Origin: Neobacillus muris
Lineage (GTDB): Bacteria; Bacillota; Bacilli; Bacillales; Cytobacillaceae
NCBI RefSeq assembly: GCF_943193175.1
Contig: NZ_CALPDF010000030.1
Span: 1-54,596 of the forward strand
Length of the DNA stretch: 54,596 nucleotides
Reading direction: 5' to 3'
Shown: in pieces, positions 13,755 to 23,453 of the stretch
Layout: each line of letters starts with the position of its first letter
Numbering within the stretch: position 1 is the first letter of the stretch
Translations under genes and position numbers: made by a program
Notes under the pieces: generated by a model
Seen by the model: the letters and a program-made list of their open reading frames with translations, nothing else
Told to the model about the DNA's origin: nothing
The model's database searches: none

Positions 13755-16700
13755 GTGAGCCAAGGAAAACAATTCAACAGCAAAGAAACGGCTATATTGG
13801 TCCAACCATACACAAGGGGATTTAAAACAAAGGAAGAAGCATTGGAACAAATAAAAAAGATTTCATCTTACTTGGATACAGTGAACGCCTGGAATACATC
13901 TAGGTTGAATTTCTTGACTGAAAAGGAGTTCATTCAAATGCTAGAAGGCGGTACACCTCATCGTGTAGGTTCATGTCTTGGATCTAAAATGTCGCCAAGA
14001 GATGTACAGGATTATCGAACAAATATTTTTTGTATGGATGTAGATCATTTGGAGCAATTACCTGAGAAGGCAATCCGTAAAGTCATTGCTCTATTGCATC
14101 AACATTTTCATTATGTTCAAGAAAGTTTTTCAAGTGGCCCAAAATTATCCCAAAAACGATTTCACTGTTATTTGTTAGTCAACACCTTACCAGTGGCGTA
14201 TGAGGCTCTTGCATACATTTACAAGCAGGTAAGAGATAACCTTAGTGCGAAGATTGGAATCTACTTTGATGAGAGCATGTATCCTTTGAAAAATGTCTTT
14301 GCTTCAGGAAAAAGGGTTAAAGTAAATCGAATATTAAAGCCTTTTGATTTAAAGCCCTATTTGGATGCTTATTTGGCAAAGAAAAATAGATTAAGTGAAA
14401 AGGAAGGCCGTGATGTTAAGGACTATGATGCTGTTAATGACATCGTCGACGAGCAATTCAATAAAGGTTTTTCTACATCCGGTGTTAACTTTAAGGAACT
14501 CCTAGCAGCTCTTCAATCAGAAAAAATGCCTATTATTTCTGATTATAAGGAGTGGATCCGTTATTTAATGGCATTCAACGATATGGAAAGAGAAGGGCTT
14601 ATCACAAATGAGCAGAAGAATCATTTGGCAGAAGCAATAGATGATGGAAATCGCACTTATGAGAAAGAATTTGAGAAGCTAAAAGGATATGATGAAGTAA
14701 CAATTGGGTCTTTAATCTACCGATTGCAGCAAAATGGAATTTCTACCAATCATATTTTTAACTTTTCTGAACGGTATGAACTCAGAGTCGATGTTTCCAT
14801 GGACATGCAAGGGAAAATCACCGAAAACCCAGAAGTTTTCCATAGATTTCAAGAAATTCTCCTCGCAAAAGAGAATAGTGGCAAACGGATTCTCCTTATA
14901 AGTGATACCGGAACAGGGAAAAGTACAGCAATTTTAGAAGTCCTCAAAAATATGACAAATTTTCAAACCCAATATCAATCCCCACAAGGTTTCTCCATTC
15001 TCAGTATTCCACGATTAAATCTTATCAACAATCTAAAGGGAAGATTTGAACTCATCCCGAAATCCAACACTGTTACAGGGAGTACAAAATATATTTCAGG
15101 AGAACGTGAAAAAGTCATTCAAAATTCCACCAACATTTTAACAACTTTGGATCACAGCCCAGTCGTTTTACAGATGAAAAGGGAAAAACAAAATCTGATA
15201 GAATTTCCTCAAGTACAACACGAAGTAACTTCAACTATTCCAATGCTAATGGTATTAGATGAATGCCACATGCTTTCCACTGATTCGACATTTAAGCCCG
15301 AGGCCATTAGGGAATATAGTATAGCCGAAAAAGCCTTGTTGGATGATTGCGGCATATCCCTTCATATCACTGCGACTCCCGAGAACCTCCGTTCTGAAGA
15401 CTATGATTTAATCATTAAAATTAATCAATTAGACCGAGAAAATCCATTTGAACAAGCCGGATATTTAATGCTAAATGGCTCGTCAAAACAAGTAAAGGAT
15501 AAATTGCTTCAAATCATCAAAATTGCTGCAAGGAAAAATCCAGAAAGAAGGATACTTCTCTTTATTGAAAAAAAAGAAACTATCGCTGATTTTATCAAAG
15601 AACTGAAGAATGAAAATATCCTAGCAATGGGTGTCGTATCGAAAAAGGAAGAGGTGAAGTCAGGAGAAGAAAAGTCTATAGTTTGCGAGGGAATCATCCC
15701 GGAAAAGATACAGGTGATACTAGCTACTACGGCACTTTCGGCAGGTGTTTCAATTGAAAACAATAGGCAAGTAGATGAAACATGGGTACTTTGCTCGGCT
15801 GAATCATTAAATCATGAAATGACAAGGATTGTCCAAATGTCCCATCGGTTCCGTAAGCAATATCACGCTCTGAAACTCTTTTTTCAAAAGCCAAAAAATC
15901 AAGAGAAGAAGAAAGTATTTCTTTATCATACATTTTTGGATGAAGAGATTAAGAAAGCGGAAGCCTTTAAGGTGGCTATTGAAATTATGAGGGAAAAACA
16001 GTTGGAGGGGCGGATTACACTCGATGATCTGGAGATGCAAAATGGTCTCTTTGCAGATGAAGAGGGAAAGTTACAGGTTTGCACCCCTTTAATCCAAAGC
16101 GAAATCGTTCAACACAAACTCTACTATAACTACAATAATCCAGATGTATTGTTGAATGAATTGGAGAAAAAGTTCCAGTGTAGATTTCTTGAAATGAACG
16201 TAAATGAAGCAATAGAGATGGTTGATGGTAACGAAACTAGGAAAACAAAACAACCTGTAGCATCGAAGGAGCCATTGAAATGTATCATTGATGATGAGTC
16301 AGTGTACAATCAGCTAAAGAACGATTTCTATATTATTGGCAAAAGTCAATTTAGGTCAACAATGAAGAAGAAAATGAAACTTTCTACTGTTAAAGACCTT
16401 GAATATCTCTTTGATAGTAGCTGCGATTTTTTCTTTGCAAGAAAAATTCTGGAGGCTCATATTGCGATGAAAAAGGATGAGACTGTTTCCTATATGAAGG
16501 ATAGAGGAGCACTAGATTGGTTGAAAAAGATTTTACAATCTAAGGAAAACTCTCTGTCAGTCAGATTACATCGAGAACTTTCGAAATATCTTGAACTTAC
16601 GGCGATAACAAAACAACCACTCCAGTTCAATACAAAGAAGGACCTGAAAACCTATTTGAAAGCAGTGGCCAGTAATCTTTTGGAAGATAGTGGTTTTAGT

Positions 16701-16844
16701 TTTCAATATGAGAAAGTGGGTTCCTTTGAAGATCTCTTGAAAATCAAAAAGGGCAAGTCAGGTAATGTGAGAACATATACAGTGGTAGGGTTTATTGATG
16801 AAAATTATGTCAAAGAGAAATATGGTATCGACAAGATCATCTAA
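13755..16844 (+). CDS. Primase (AEP)-helicase replication protein
   Basis: Start GTG 13755 has GAAAGGGTG upstream; the product is 1029 residues. The N-terminal ~200 residues fit an archaeo-eukaryotic-type primase: metal-binding CMDVDH (Asp95, Asp97), FSSGPKLSQKRFHCYLLV (Arg135, His137) and IYFDES (Asp172) before FASGKRVKVN. Residues ~250-330 resemble a PriCT-1 linker. A superfamily 2 helicase follows: SDTGTGKST (Lys389), DECH box (Asp502-His505), HITATPE (~540) and ATTALSAGVSIEN (~655). It should prime and unwind DNA, most likely as the replication initiator of this replicon. A terminator follows at 16859, and palindromic direct repeats flank the gene. Confidence 0.85.
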   Translation: MSQGKQFNSKETAILVQPYTRGFKTKEEALEQIKKISSYLDTVNAWNTSRLNFLTEKEFIQMLEGGTPHRVGSCLGSKMSPRDVQDYRTNIFCMDVDHLEQLPEKAIRKVIALLHQHFHYVQESFSSGPKLSQKRFHCYLLVNTLPVAYEALAYIYKQVRDNLSAKIGIYFDESMYPLKNVFASGKRVKVNRILKPFDLKPYLDAYLAKKNRLSEKEGRDVKDYDAVNDIVDEQFNKGFSTSGVNFKELLAALQSEKMPIISDYKEWIRYLMAFNDMEREGLITNEQKNHLAEAIDDGNRTYEKEFEKLKGYDEVTIGSLIYRLQQNGISTNHIFNFSERYELRVDVSMDMQGKITENPEVFHRFQEILLAKENSGKRILLISDTGTGKSTAILEVLKNMTNFQTQYQSPQGFSILSIPRLNLINNLKGRFELIPKSNTVTGSTKYISGEREKVIQNSTNILTTLDHSPVVLQMKREKQNLIEFPQVQHEVTSTIPMLMVLDECHMLSTDSTFKPEAIREYSIAEKALLDDCGISLHITATPENLRSEDYDLIIKINQLDRENPFEQAGYLMLNGSSKQVKDKLLQIIKIAARKNPERRILLFIEKKETIADFIKELKNENILAMGVVSKKEEVKSGEEKSIVCEGIIPEKIQVILATTALSAGVSIENNRQVDETWVLCSAESLNHEMTRIVQMSHRFRKQYHALKLFFQKPKNQEKKKVFLYHTFLDEEIKKAEAFKVAIEIMREKQLEGRITLDDLEMQNGLFADEEGKLQVCTPLIQSEIVQHKLYYNYNNPDVLLNELEKKFQCRFLEMNVNEAIEMVDGNETRKTKQPVASKEPLKCIIDDESVYNQLKNDFYIIGKSQFRSTMKKKMKLSTVKDLEYLFDSSCDFFFARKILEAHIAMKKDETVSYMKDRGALDWLKKILQSKENSLSVRLHRELSKYLELTAITKQPLQFNTKKDLKTYLKAVASNLLEDSGFSFQYEKVGSFEDLLKIKKGKSGNVRTYTVVGFIDENYVKEKYGIDKII

Positions 16845-16858
16845 TAGACCTAAGAAAG

Positions 16859-16893
16859 GGGAGTTGTTTATAGCAGCTTCCTTTTTTTTTGAT
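16859..16893 (+). terminator. Intrinsic terminator of the primase-helicase gene
   Basis: GGAGTTG pairs with CAGCTTCC (one bulge) and is followed by nine T, 15 nt after the stop codon. Confidence 0.7.
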
Positions 16894-16910
16894 AGACAGA
16901 GTTCATTCCA

Positions 16911-16998
16911 ACCCAAGTAAAACAAATTAGAAGGAAAATAAAGGGCAAGAAATTTGGTATATGTACAATATATTATTAACTTGCTTTTTTCTGCCCAA
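16911..16998. repeat. Direct repeat with imperfect palindrome, right copy
   Basis: CCCAAGTAAAACAAATTAG...AAAGGGCAAGAAAT...CTTGCTTTTTTCTGCCC, the partner of 13533-13629. An extra short palindrome TGCCCAAATGGGCA closes it. Confidence 0.75.
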
Positions 16999-17099
16999 AT
17001 GGGCACTAATTAATAATTTAAATAATAAGTTAAAAAGATAAAATAAGGGTAGGACCTTTTTTATTAGGAGGCCGTGGGAAATGAATTGACATTAGACAG

Positions 17100-17366
17100 T
17101 TATTTGAAATACATGAATTTAAACCAAATGATTGTTAGCGGGAAGTGATTTTGTCATTAGGTAGTCCAATGTTTTTAATGACTGGTCCTGGTTCTGGAAA
17201 AACTAGGGTTCTTCTATGGAGAACAGTAAATGCAATTGTTTTACAAAATGTCTTACCAGAGAGAATCTTTTTATCAATATTTACAGAAAAGGCTGAAAAA
17301 CCATTTGTACTTGAAAAAGAACGAGTCTTGTCTACAGCAGTCCTCTTTTTCTGTAATTTAAATTGA
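17100..17366 (+). pseudogene. UvrD/PcrA helicase N-terminal relic
   Basis: In one frame: QLFEIHEFKPND, a stop (TAG 17136-17138), then REVILSLGSPMFLMTGPGSG followed by KTRVLLWRTVNAIV and LPERIFLSIFTEKAEKP. This is the start of a superfamily 1 UvrD-like helicase (Q motif NxxQREAIL, Walker A GPGSGKT, then PERIL-VTFTxKAA), but it has an in-frame stop and nothing after motif Ia. Probably a leftover of another defence or repair gene at this insertion point. Confidence 0.7.
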
Positions 17367-17408
17367 ATTTGTTAGGATGAATGTATGATACTATATATTT
17401 AAAAAAGG

Positions 17409-17436
17409 TTTACAAATAATCCGTTTGTATTATAGT
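17409..17436 (+). promoter_or_regulatory. Promoter of the restriction-modification operon
   Basis: TTTACA (17409-17414), 16-bp spacer, TATAGT (17431-17436), 33 nt before the GTG of the first operon gene. The ACAAA...TTTGT inverted repeat inside the spacer could be an operator. Confidence 0.6.
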
Positions 17437-17468
17437 TTACGGGACAAAATGTAAAGCGAGGGAGTTCT

Positions 17469-20339
17469 GTGAATACAGCATATCATGCAAAATATTTTGC
17501 AAATAAGTTGACTAATCACTCCGCTTCAAATGATATAGAAAAGCTATCAATGTCGTTATTTAACGCCTCTGTGGATATAAACCCTCACCAAGTAGATGCT
17601 GCCTTGTTTGCGTTTAAATCTCCTTTATCTAAAGGTGTTATTTTGGCGGATGAAGTCGGACTCGGTAAAACCATTGAGGCTGGATTGGTGCTATGCCAAT
17701 ATTGGGCTGAAAGAAAAAGAAGACTTATGGTTATATGTCCTTCTTCATTACGGAAACAGTGGAGTTTGGAGTTACAAGAGAAGTTCAATCTGCCGAGCAT
17801 TATATTGGAAACAAAAAACTATAACGAAGAACTGAGAAAAGGCAATAGTAATCCTTTTAACCAGTCTTGCGTTATCATCACATCTTTTAACTTTGCCAAT
17901 CGTAGAAAGAATGAAATTAGAGCGGTTAATTGGGATTTGGCTGTAATCGATGAAGCTCATAAGCTAAGAAATGCTTATCGAAAAAGCAATCGAATTGGAC
18001 AAGGAATAAAATGGGCAGTTGAGGATAGAAAAAAACTCTTATTAACGGCAACACCACTTCAAAATTCTTTGTTAGAACTATATGGTTTATCAACAATAAT
18101 CGATGACCGCATTTTTGGCGACTTAAAAGCATTTAGGACTAATTACGTGAATGATGGAAATTTAGAAGAATTGAAGGAGAGGTTAAAGGGATTTGTAAAA
18201 AGAACACTTAGAAAAGATGTGCTTAAATATATCAAGTACACTGAAAGACATGCGATAACTCAACCTTTTACATCAAGCGATAAAGAACAAGCACTATATA
18301 AGGAAATTTCTGATTTTCTACAAAGGGAAGGTACGTATGCAATTCCAAAGAGCCAAAGAGTCTTAACCACACTTATTCTAAGAAAATTACTTGCATCATC
18401 TACAAGTGCTGTCCTTCAAACATTACAAACGATAAAAAGGAGATTAATAGATATAAAAGAAGGATTAACAGCAGATAATCTTTTATTTGAAGAAATGGTT
18501 GATGAAGATGAATTGGAAATTATACAGCAGACAGAAGATGAACTTGAAGAGGATAAAGATGACCATGAAGTAATAGAAAATGAAGAGTACAAAGTTAATA
18601 TTGAAAAAATTAATCAAGAAATTTCAGAGATTGATAGATTTATACATATGGCAAGTGGAATTCAAGTTGATACAAAATCAGAGGCTTTATTAAAGGCATT
18701 AACAATTGGTTTCGATAGAATGAGAGAACTGGATGCAAATAAAAAGGCACTGATATTCACCGAATCAAAGAGGACACAAGAGTATCTAAAGGAGTTCTTA
18801 GAAGCTAACGGATATAAGGGAAAAATAGTTTTATTTAATGGAACAAATTCTGATAAAGAGTCAACTGAGATTTATAAACAATGGGTAGAGAAGAACCAGA
18901 ATACTGGCAGAATCAGTGGGTCAAAAATTGCCGATAAGAGAAATGCTCTAATTGAATACTTTCGGGATGAAGCTGAAATTATGATAGCCACAGAATCAGC
19001 ATCGGAAGGGGTTAATTTGCAGTTCTGCTCCCTTCTTATTAATTATGACTTGCCTTGGAATCCACAACGGATAGAGCAACGTATCGGGCGTTGCCATCGA
19101 TATGGACAGAAGTTCGATGTAGTTGTTATAAACTTTATTAATCAACGCAATCAAGCTGATATAAGGGTTTACGAACTATTGAATGAGAAATTTAGCTTGT
19201 TTGACGGAGTATTAGGTTCTTCAGACGAAGTGTTAGGGTCAGTTGAATCAGGAGTAGATTTTGAAAGAAGAATTCTAAATATCTATCAAACTTGTAGGAG
19301 TCCTGAAGAGATTGAAGATGCCTTCCAACAACTCCAACAAGAGATGGAAGATAAAATAAAACAAAAAATGGATAAGACAAGAGAAAAGTTGCTGGAAAAT
19401 TTTGATTTAGATGTTCATGACCGATTGAAATTTAATCTACAGCATACCAAAGACCACTTAAATAAATATGAAAATATGTTTTGGAATGTAACAAGATTTA
19501 TTTTAAAAAATGAAGCACAGTTTGATAATGACCATTTGTGTTTCTATCTAAATAATGAAATTAATGACCATATAGCTGTCGGGAAATATGAAATGATTTC
19601 AAAAGAACGGAAAAATACGGAGGGGGCAAACCTATATCGGTTATCACATCCACTGGGGGAATACGTAATTGATAAGGCTATCTCCATATCAACATCCCCT
19701 GCAAAGCTAAAATTTGATATAACAAATCATCCAGTTAAAATTTCTTTAGTGGAATCATTAAAAGGGAAAAGTGGCTACATTATTCTTTCAAAATTAACGA
19801 TTGATTCATTTGAAAAAAGTGAATACTTGTTATTTAGTGGATATACGCTTGATGGAGAGATGTTGGATCAAGAAGTATGTGAAAAGTTATTTCAGTGTCA
19901 GGCTAATATAATACCATTGGATACTATTGAAGCAAACCATAAACAAAAGTTGTTAAAAGAAGTGGGAAGATATTCGGAGGCAACTGTTAGCAGGGTGATG
20001 GAAGAAAATAATAGATATTTTAGAGAAGAGCAGGATAGATTACAAAAATGGGCAGACGATTTAATTCTTTCTTCTGAACAAGAGCTTAATGATATAAAGC
20101 GAAATATTCGAGAATTGACAAGGAAAGCAAGACTGGCGACAAATACGGAGGAACAGCATCAGATACAGGTAAAAATCAGCGAACTTGAAAAGAAGAAGAG
20201 AACTATGCGTAAGAAGATTTTCCAAGTGGAAGATGAAGTGCTTGAAAAACGAGACGAGCTAATCGAGGAACTTGAATCGAGATTACATCAGAATACTGAA
20301 AGGGAAGACCTTTTTATGATAGAATGGGAAGTTGTGTAG
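17469..20339 (+). CDS. SNF2-family helicase of a restriction-modification operon
   Basis: GTG start at 17469 after GCGAGGGAG. The 956-residue protein has the SNF2/RapA helicase order: DEVGLGKT (61-68), DEAH (163-166), TATP (195-198), and the C-terminal core with EQRIGRCHRYGQ (Gln537-Gln547). An acidic insertion (~340-380) and a long C-terminal coiled coil (~840-940, rich in Lys/Glu/Leu) are extra. SNF2 proteins translocate on double-stranded DNA. It is the first of three tightly spaced genes (18 and 12 nt gaps) with a methyltransferase and a Res-like nuclease, so it probably serves DNA surveillance against phage. It resembles DrmD of DISARM in type, but drmA, drmB and drmC are absent. Confidence 0.85.
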   Translation: MNTAYHAKYFANKLTNHSASNDIEKLSMSLFNASVDINPHQVDAALFAFKSPLSKGVILADEVGLGKTIEAGLVLCQYWAERKRRLMVICPSSLRKQWSLELQEKFNLPSIILETKNYNEELRKGNSNPFNQSCVIITSFNFANRRKNEIRAVNWDLAVIDEAHKLRNAYRKSNRIGQGIKWAVEDRKKLLLTATPLQNSLLELYGLSTIIDDRIFGDLKAFRTNYVNDGNLEELKERLKGFVKRTLRKDVLKYIKYTERHAITQPFTSSDKEQALYKEISDFLQREGTYAIPKSQRVLTTLILRKLLASSTSAVLQTLQTIKRRLIDIKEGLTADNLLFEEMVDEDELEIIQQTEDELEEDKDDHEVIENEEYKVNIEKINQEISEIDRFIHMASGIQVDTKSEALLKALTIGFDRMRELDANKKALIFTESKRTQEYLKEFLEANGYKGKIVLFNGTNSDKESTEIYKQWVEKNQNTGRISGSKIADKRNALIEYFRDEAEIMIATESASEGVNLQFCSLLINYDLPWNPQRIEQRIGRCHRYGQKFDVVVINFINQRNQADIRVYELLNEKFSLFDGVLGSSDEVLGSVESGVDFERRILNIYQTCRSPEEIEDAFQQLQQEMEDKIKQKMDKTREKLLENFDLDVHDRLKFNLQHTKDHLNKYENMFWNVTRFILKNEAQFDNDHLCFYLNNEINDHIAVGKYEMISKERKNTEGANLYRLSHPLGEYVIDKAISISTSPAKLKFDITNHPVKISLVESLKGKSGYIILSKLTIDSFEKSEYLLFSGYTLDGEMLDQEVCEKLFQCQANIIPLDTIEANHKQKLLKEVGRYSEATVSRVMEENNRYFREEQDRLQKWADDLILSSEQELNDIKRNIRELTRKARLATNTEEQHQIQVKISELEKKKRTMRKKIFQVEDEVLEKRDELIEELESRLHQNTEREDLFMIEWEVV

Positions 20340-20357
20340 TTTTTAGGAGGGATTAAT

Positions 20358-23300
20358 GTGACTGAGAGTTATCAAAAATTGATAGCCATATTGAAGGAAA
20401 TGTTTCAATTAGACCAATCCGATTTAGATTTCGGTATATATAGAATTATGAATTATAAAAGGGATGAAATTGAAAAGTTCCTAAACGAAGATTTACTTCC
20501 ACAAGTAAAAACTGAATTGGAAAAGTATATTTCTGTTGAGCAAAAAGGGATTGAGAAAGAACTTAAAGAGCTTACGGAAAAGTTAGAAGATGCTGGTGTG
20601 GCATTGGAAAGTAGTTCTAAATATGTTGCTCTAAAATCAAAACTTGATAATGGATTAAATGTGACTTCTGCTGAAAATGAAGTATATTCTCATTTGGCAA
20701 ACTTTTTTAGGCGTTATTATAATAATGGTGATTTTATATCACTAAGACGTTATAGGAAGGATGTATATGCCTTGCCTTATAACGGAGAAGAGGTAAAGCT
20801 ACATTGGGCAAATGCTGACCAATATTATATAAAAACAGCTGAATATTTTCGGGACTATAGTTTTATTACTGATGGAAAAAAGGTCCATTTCAAATTAATT
20901 GATGCAGAAACTGAAAGAGATAATAATAAATCCATAAAAGGAAAGGAAAGACGATTTGTTATTGTTCACGATGAACCTTTACTAATTAGTAATGGTGATT
21001 TGATTATTCGGTTTGAATATTTAATTAATGAACAAAAACAAAAGGATTTAAACAGTTATGCAGTAGAGGTAATTTCTGAGTCTATAAATAATGTTTCAGA
21101 GTTTAAGCAATATCAAAGTTTATTATCACTTGAACCGACAGAAAAAAACCCAAAAAGGAAATTAATTGAGAAGCATTTAAATGACTATACATCTCGTAAT
21201 ACATTTGATTATTTTATCCATAAAGACCTTGGAGGATTTTTAAAAAGGGAATTGGATTTCTATATCAAAAATGAAGTTATGTTTTTAGATGATATTGATG
21301 TTGAGGAAAACCTAAAATTTGAACAATATCTAACAAAAATTAAAGTTATCAAAAGAATCGGTAGTAAAATAATTTCATTTCTTGAACAAATAGAAAATTT
21401 CCAAAAGAAACTATGGTTGAAGAAAAAATTTGTAACCCAAACCAATTACTGTATTACCTTAGATAACGTACCAGAAGATCTATACAGCGATATTGTTAAA
21501 AATAGTGCACAAATAGAAGAGTGGAAAAGGGTATTTGCTATTGATGAAATAAAAGGGGATTTAATGGAATTAGGATATTCAGAGCCACTTACGGTTGATT
21601 TTTTAAAACAAAACCCATATCTCGTATTAGATACACTTTTCTTTGATGATGATTTTAAGGAAAAAATATTAGGGTCAATTTACAATTTGGATGAAAAAAT
21701 AAACGGGTTACTTATTAAAGGTGAAAACTTTCAGGCATTAAATTTAATTCAAGAAAGATATAAAGGGAAAATTTCAACGTGTTATATCGACCCCCCATAT
21801 AATAAAGAAAGTGATGAATTTATATATAAAGATAATTTTAAACATTCATCATGGATATCTTTGTTAGTAGATAGGCTAATACTAAATAAAAATTTACTTA
21901 GTCAGAATAAAGCCATTTTTATAAGTATTGATGATGATGAATTTTTAAATTTAGAAAATCTTTTATCTTTAATTTTTGGGGAGTCCAGTATTGTTGCGAA
22001 TTGCATTTGGAAAAAGGCTGATAGTCCAAATGAAAAGGATAGGGCAATTGCCACATATCACGAATATATAGTAGTTGCTTCTCCAGATGGGGAGGATAAT
22101 GTCAAATTGCACCAGAAGTTCAATCCAAAGATTTTAGAAGATTATCCTCACCAGACGGAGGATGGAGTAAAATATCGTCTAAGGCAATTAAGAAAGAATG
22201 GTAAGGCCGCACGTAGAGAAGATAGACCAAATTTGTATTATCCTTTAGAAGCACCAGATGGGACAATTGTTTATCCAGTTGCACCAGAAGGTTGGGATGG
22301 TAGATGGGTATGTAAACCAGATACCTATAAAGATATACAAGATAAGGGTGAAATTGAATGGATAAAAAGAGATTATGGTTGGGTCCCATATTATTATGAA
22401 TGGGCCCCTGCTAATCCTGTTTCTCCTTATCCAAGTATTTTTGATGACATTGATAAAAACAGACAGGGAAAAGCCGAATACACCAGTATTTTGGGACCAG
22501 AGCCATTTGAAACGCCTAAACCAAGTAGCTTAATAAAGAGAATCCTTGAGTTGTCAACCGAAAGTACAAAAAATGAAATTATTTTAGACTACTTTGCTGG
22601 TTCGGGAACAACTGCTCAGGCAGTTATAGACTTGAATCGTGAAACAGTTGATGGTAATAGAAAGTATATTTTAGTTGAAATGGGTCATTATTTTGATTCG
22701 ATTACAAAATTGAGAGTTTTAAGAAGTATTTACTCTGATAAGTGGGACTATGGTAAACCAGTATCAAGAAAAGGCTCAAGTCATATCTTTAAATACATTT
22801 CCCTTGAGTCCTATGAAGATACGCTAAATAACCTTGAAATCAATTTAACAGAAGAGCAATTGACAATACTTGAAAAGAATCCAGAATTGAGAGAACAGTA
22901 TATGCTTTCTTATATGCTCAATAATGAAACAGAGAATAGCATGTCTCTTCTAAATATAGATATGTTTAAAAATCCATTTGAATATAAACTAAAAATTGCA
23001 AATGGGTTGGAAACTCAAGTGACTACAATCGATTTGGTTGAGACGTTTAATTATCTATTAGGAATTGAAGTAATTAGGAATGAAAGAAAAGAACGCTACA
23101 ATGCTATAGAAGATGATAGTAGTGAAGTTCCAGGAGCGGTTAAGCTAAGTTCCTCAAAGGATGGAGAGTACACATTTAAAGAAATTGAGGGAAGAACTTT
23201 AGACGGTGATAAACTTCTTGTTATTTGGCGTACTTTATCGGATGACATTGTTCGGGATAATGCGGCCCTTGATGATTATTTCTTAAAGAAAAAGTATAGT

Positions 23301-23441
23301 ACCCAAGATTTTGAATTCAATCGGATTTATGTGAACGGGAATAATAACCTTCAAAATCTTAAATTGGCTGAAGAAAGATGGAAGGTTGTTTTAATCGAAG
23401 AGGAATTTAAGAAGCTAATGTTTGATGTTCAAGATGTGTAA
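20358..23441 (+). CDS. Beta-class adenine-specific DNA methyltransferase (Mod-like)
   Basis: GTG start with TAGGAGGGATTAAT upstream; 1027 residues, much longer than a typical ~600-residue type III Mod. Catalytic motif IV is CYIDPPYNKES (Asp478-Tyr481) and comes before the S-adenosylmethionine motif DYFAGSGTT (Phe746-Gly750), the order of beta-class amino-methyltransferases, with the presumed target-recognition region between them (~540-730). The first ~470 residues and last ~250 are extra and may contact the helicase subunits. It should methylate adenine in the host's recognition sites, protecting them from the partner at 23454. Operon position supports this. Confidence 0.85.
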   Translation: MTESYQKLIAILKEMFQLDQSDLDFGIYRIMNYKRDEIEKFLNEDLLPQVKTELEKYISVEQKGIEKELKELTEKLEDAGVALESSSKYVALKSKLDNGLNVTSAENEVYSHLANFFRRYYNNGDFISLRRYRKDVYALPYNGEEVKLHWANADQYYIKTAEYFRDYSFITDGKKVHFKLIDAETERDNNKSIKGKERRFVIVHDEPLLISNGDLIIRFEYLINEQKQKDLNSYAVEVISESINNVSEFKQYQSLLSLEPTEKNPKRKLIEKHLNDYTSRNTFDYFIHKDLGGFLKRELDFYIKNEVMFLDDIDVEENLKFEQYLTKIKVIKRIGSKIISFLEQIENFQKKLWLKKKFVTQTNYCITLDNVPEDLYSDIVKNSAQIEEWKRVFAIDEIKGDLMELGYSEPLTVDFLKQNPYLVLDTLFFDDDFKEKILGSIYNLDEKINGLLIKGENFQALNLIQERYKGKISTCYIDPPYNKESDEFIYKDNFKHSSWISLLVDRLILNKNLLSQNKAIFISIDDDEFLNLENLLSLIFGESSIVANCIWKKADSPNEKDRAIATYHEYIVVASPDGEDNVKLHQKFNPKILEDYPHQTEDGVKYRLRQLRKNGKAARREDRPNLYYPLEAPDGTIVYPVAPEGWDGRWVCKPDTYKDIQDKGEIEWIKRDYGWVPYYYEWAPANPVSPYPSIFDDIDKNRQGKAEYTSILGPEPFETPKPSSLIKRILELSTESTKNEIILDYFAGSGTTAQAVIDLNRETVDGNRKYILVEMGHYFDSITKLRVLRSIYSDKWDYGKPVSRKGSSHIFKYISLESYEDTLNNLEINLTEEQLTILEKNPELREQYMLSYMLNNETENSMSLLNIDMFKNPFEYKLKIANGLETQVTTIDLVETFNYLLGIEVIRNERKERYNAIEDDSSEVPGAVKLSSSKDGEYTFKEIEGRTLDGDKLLVIWRTLSDDIVRDNAALDDYFLKKKYSTQDFEFNRIYVNGNNNLQNLKLAEERWKVVLIEEEFKKLMFDVQDV

Positions 23442-23453
23442 GGGGGTGTTGAA

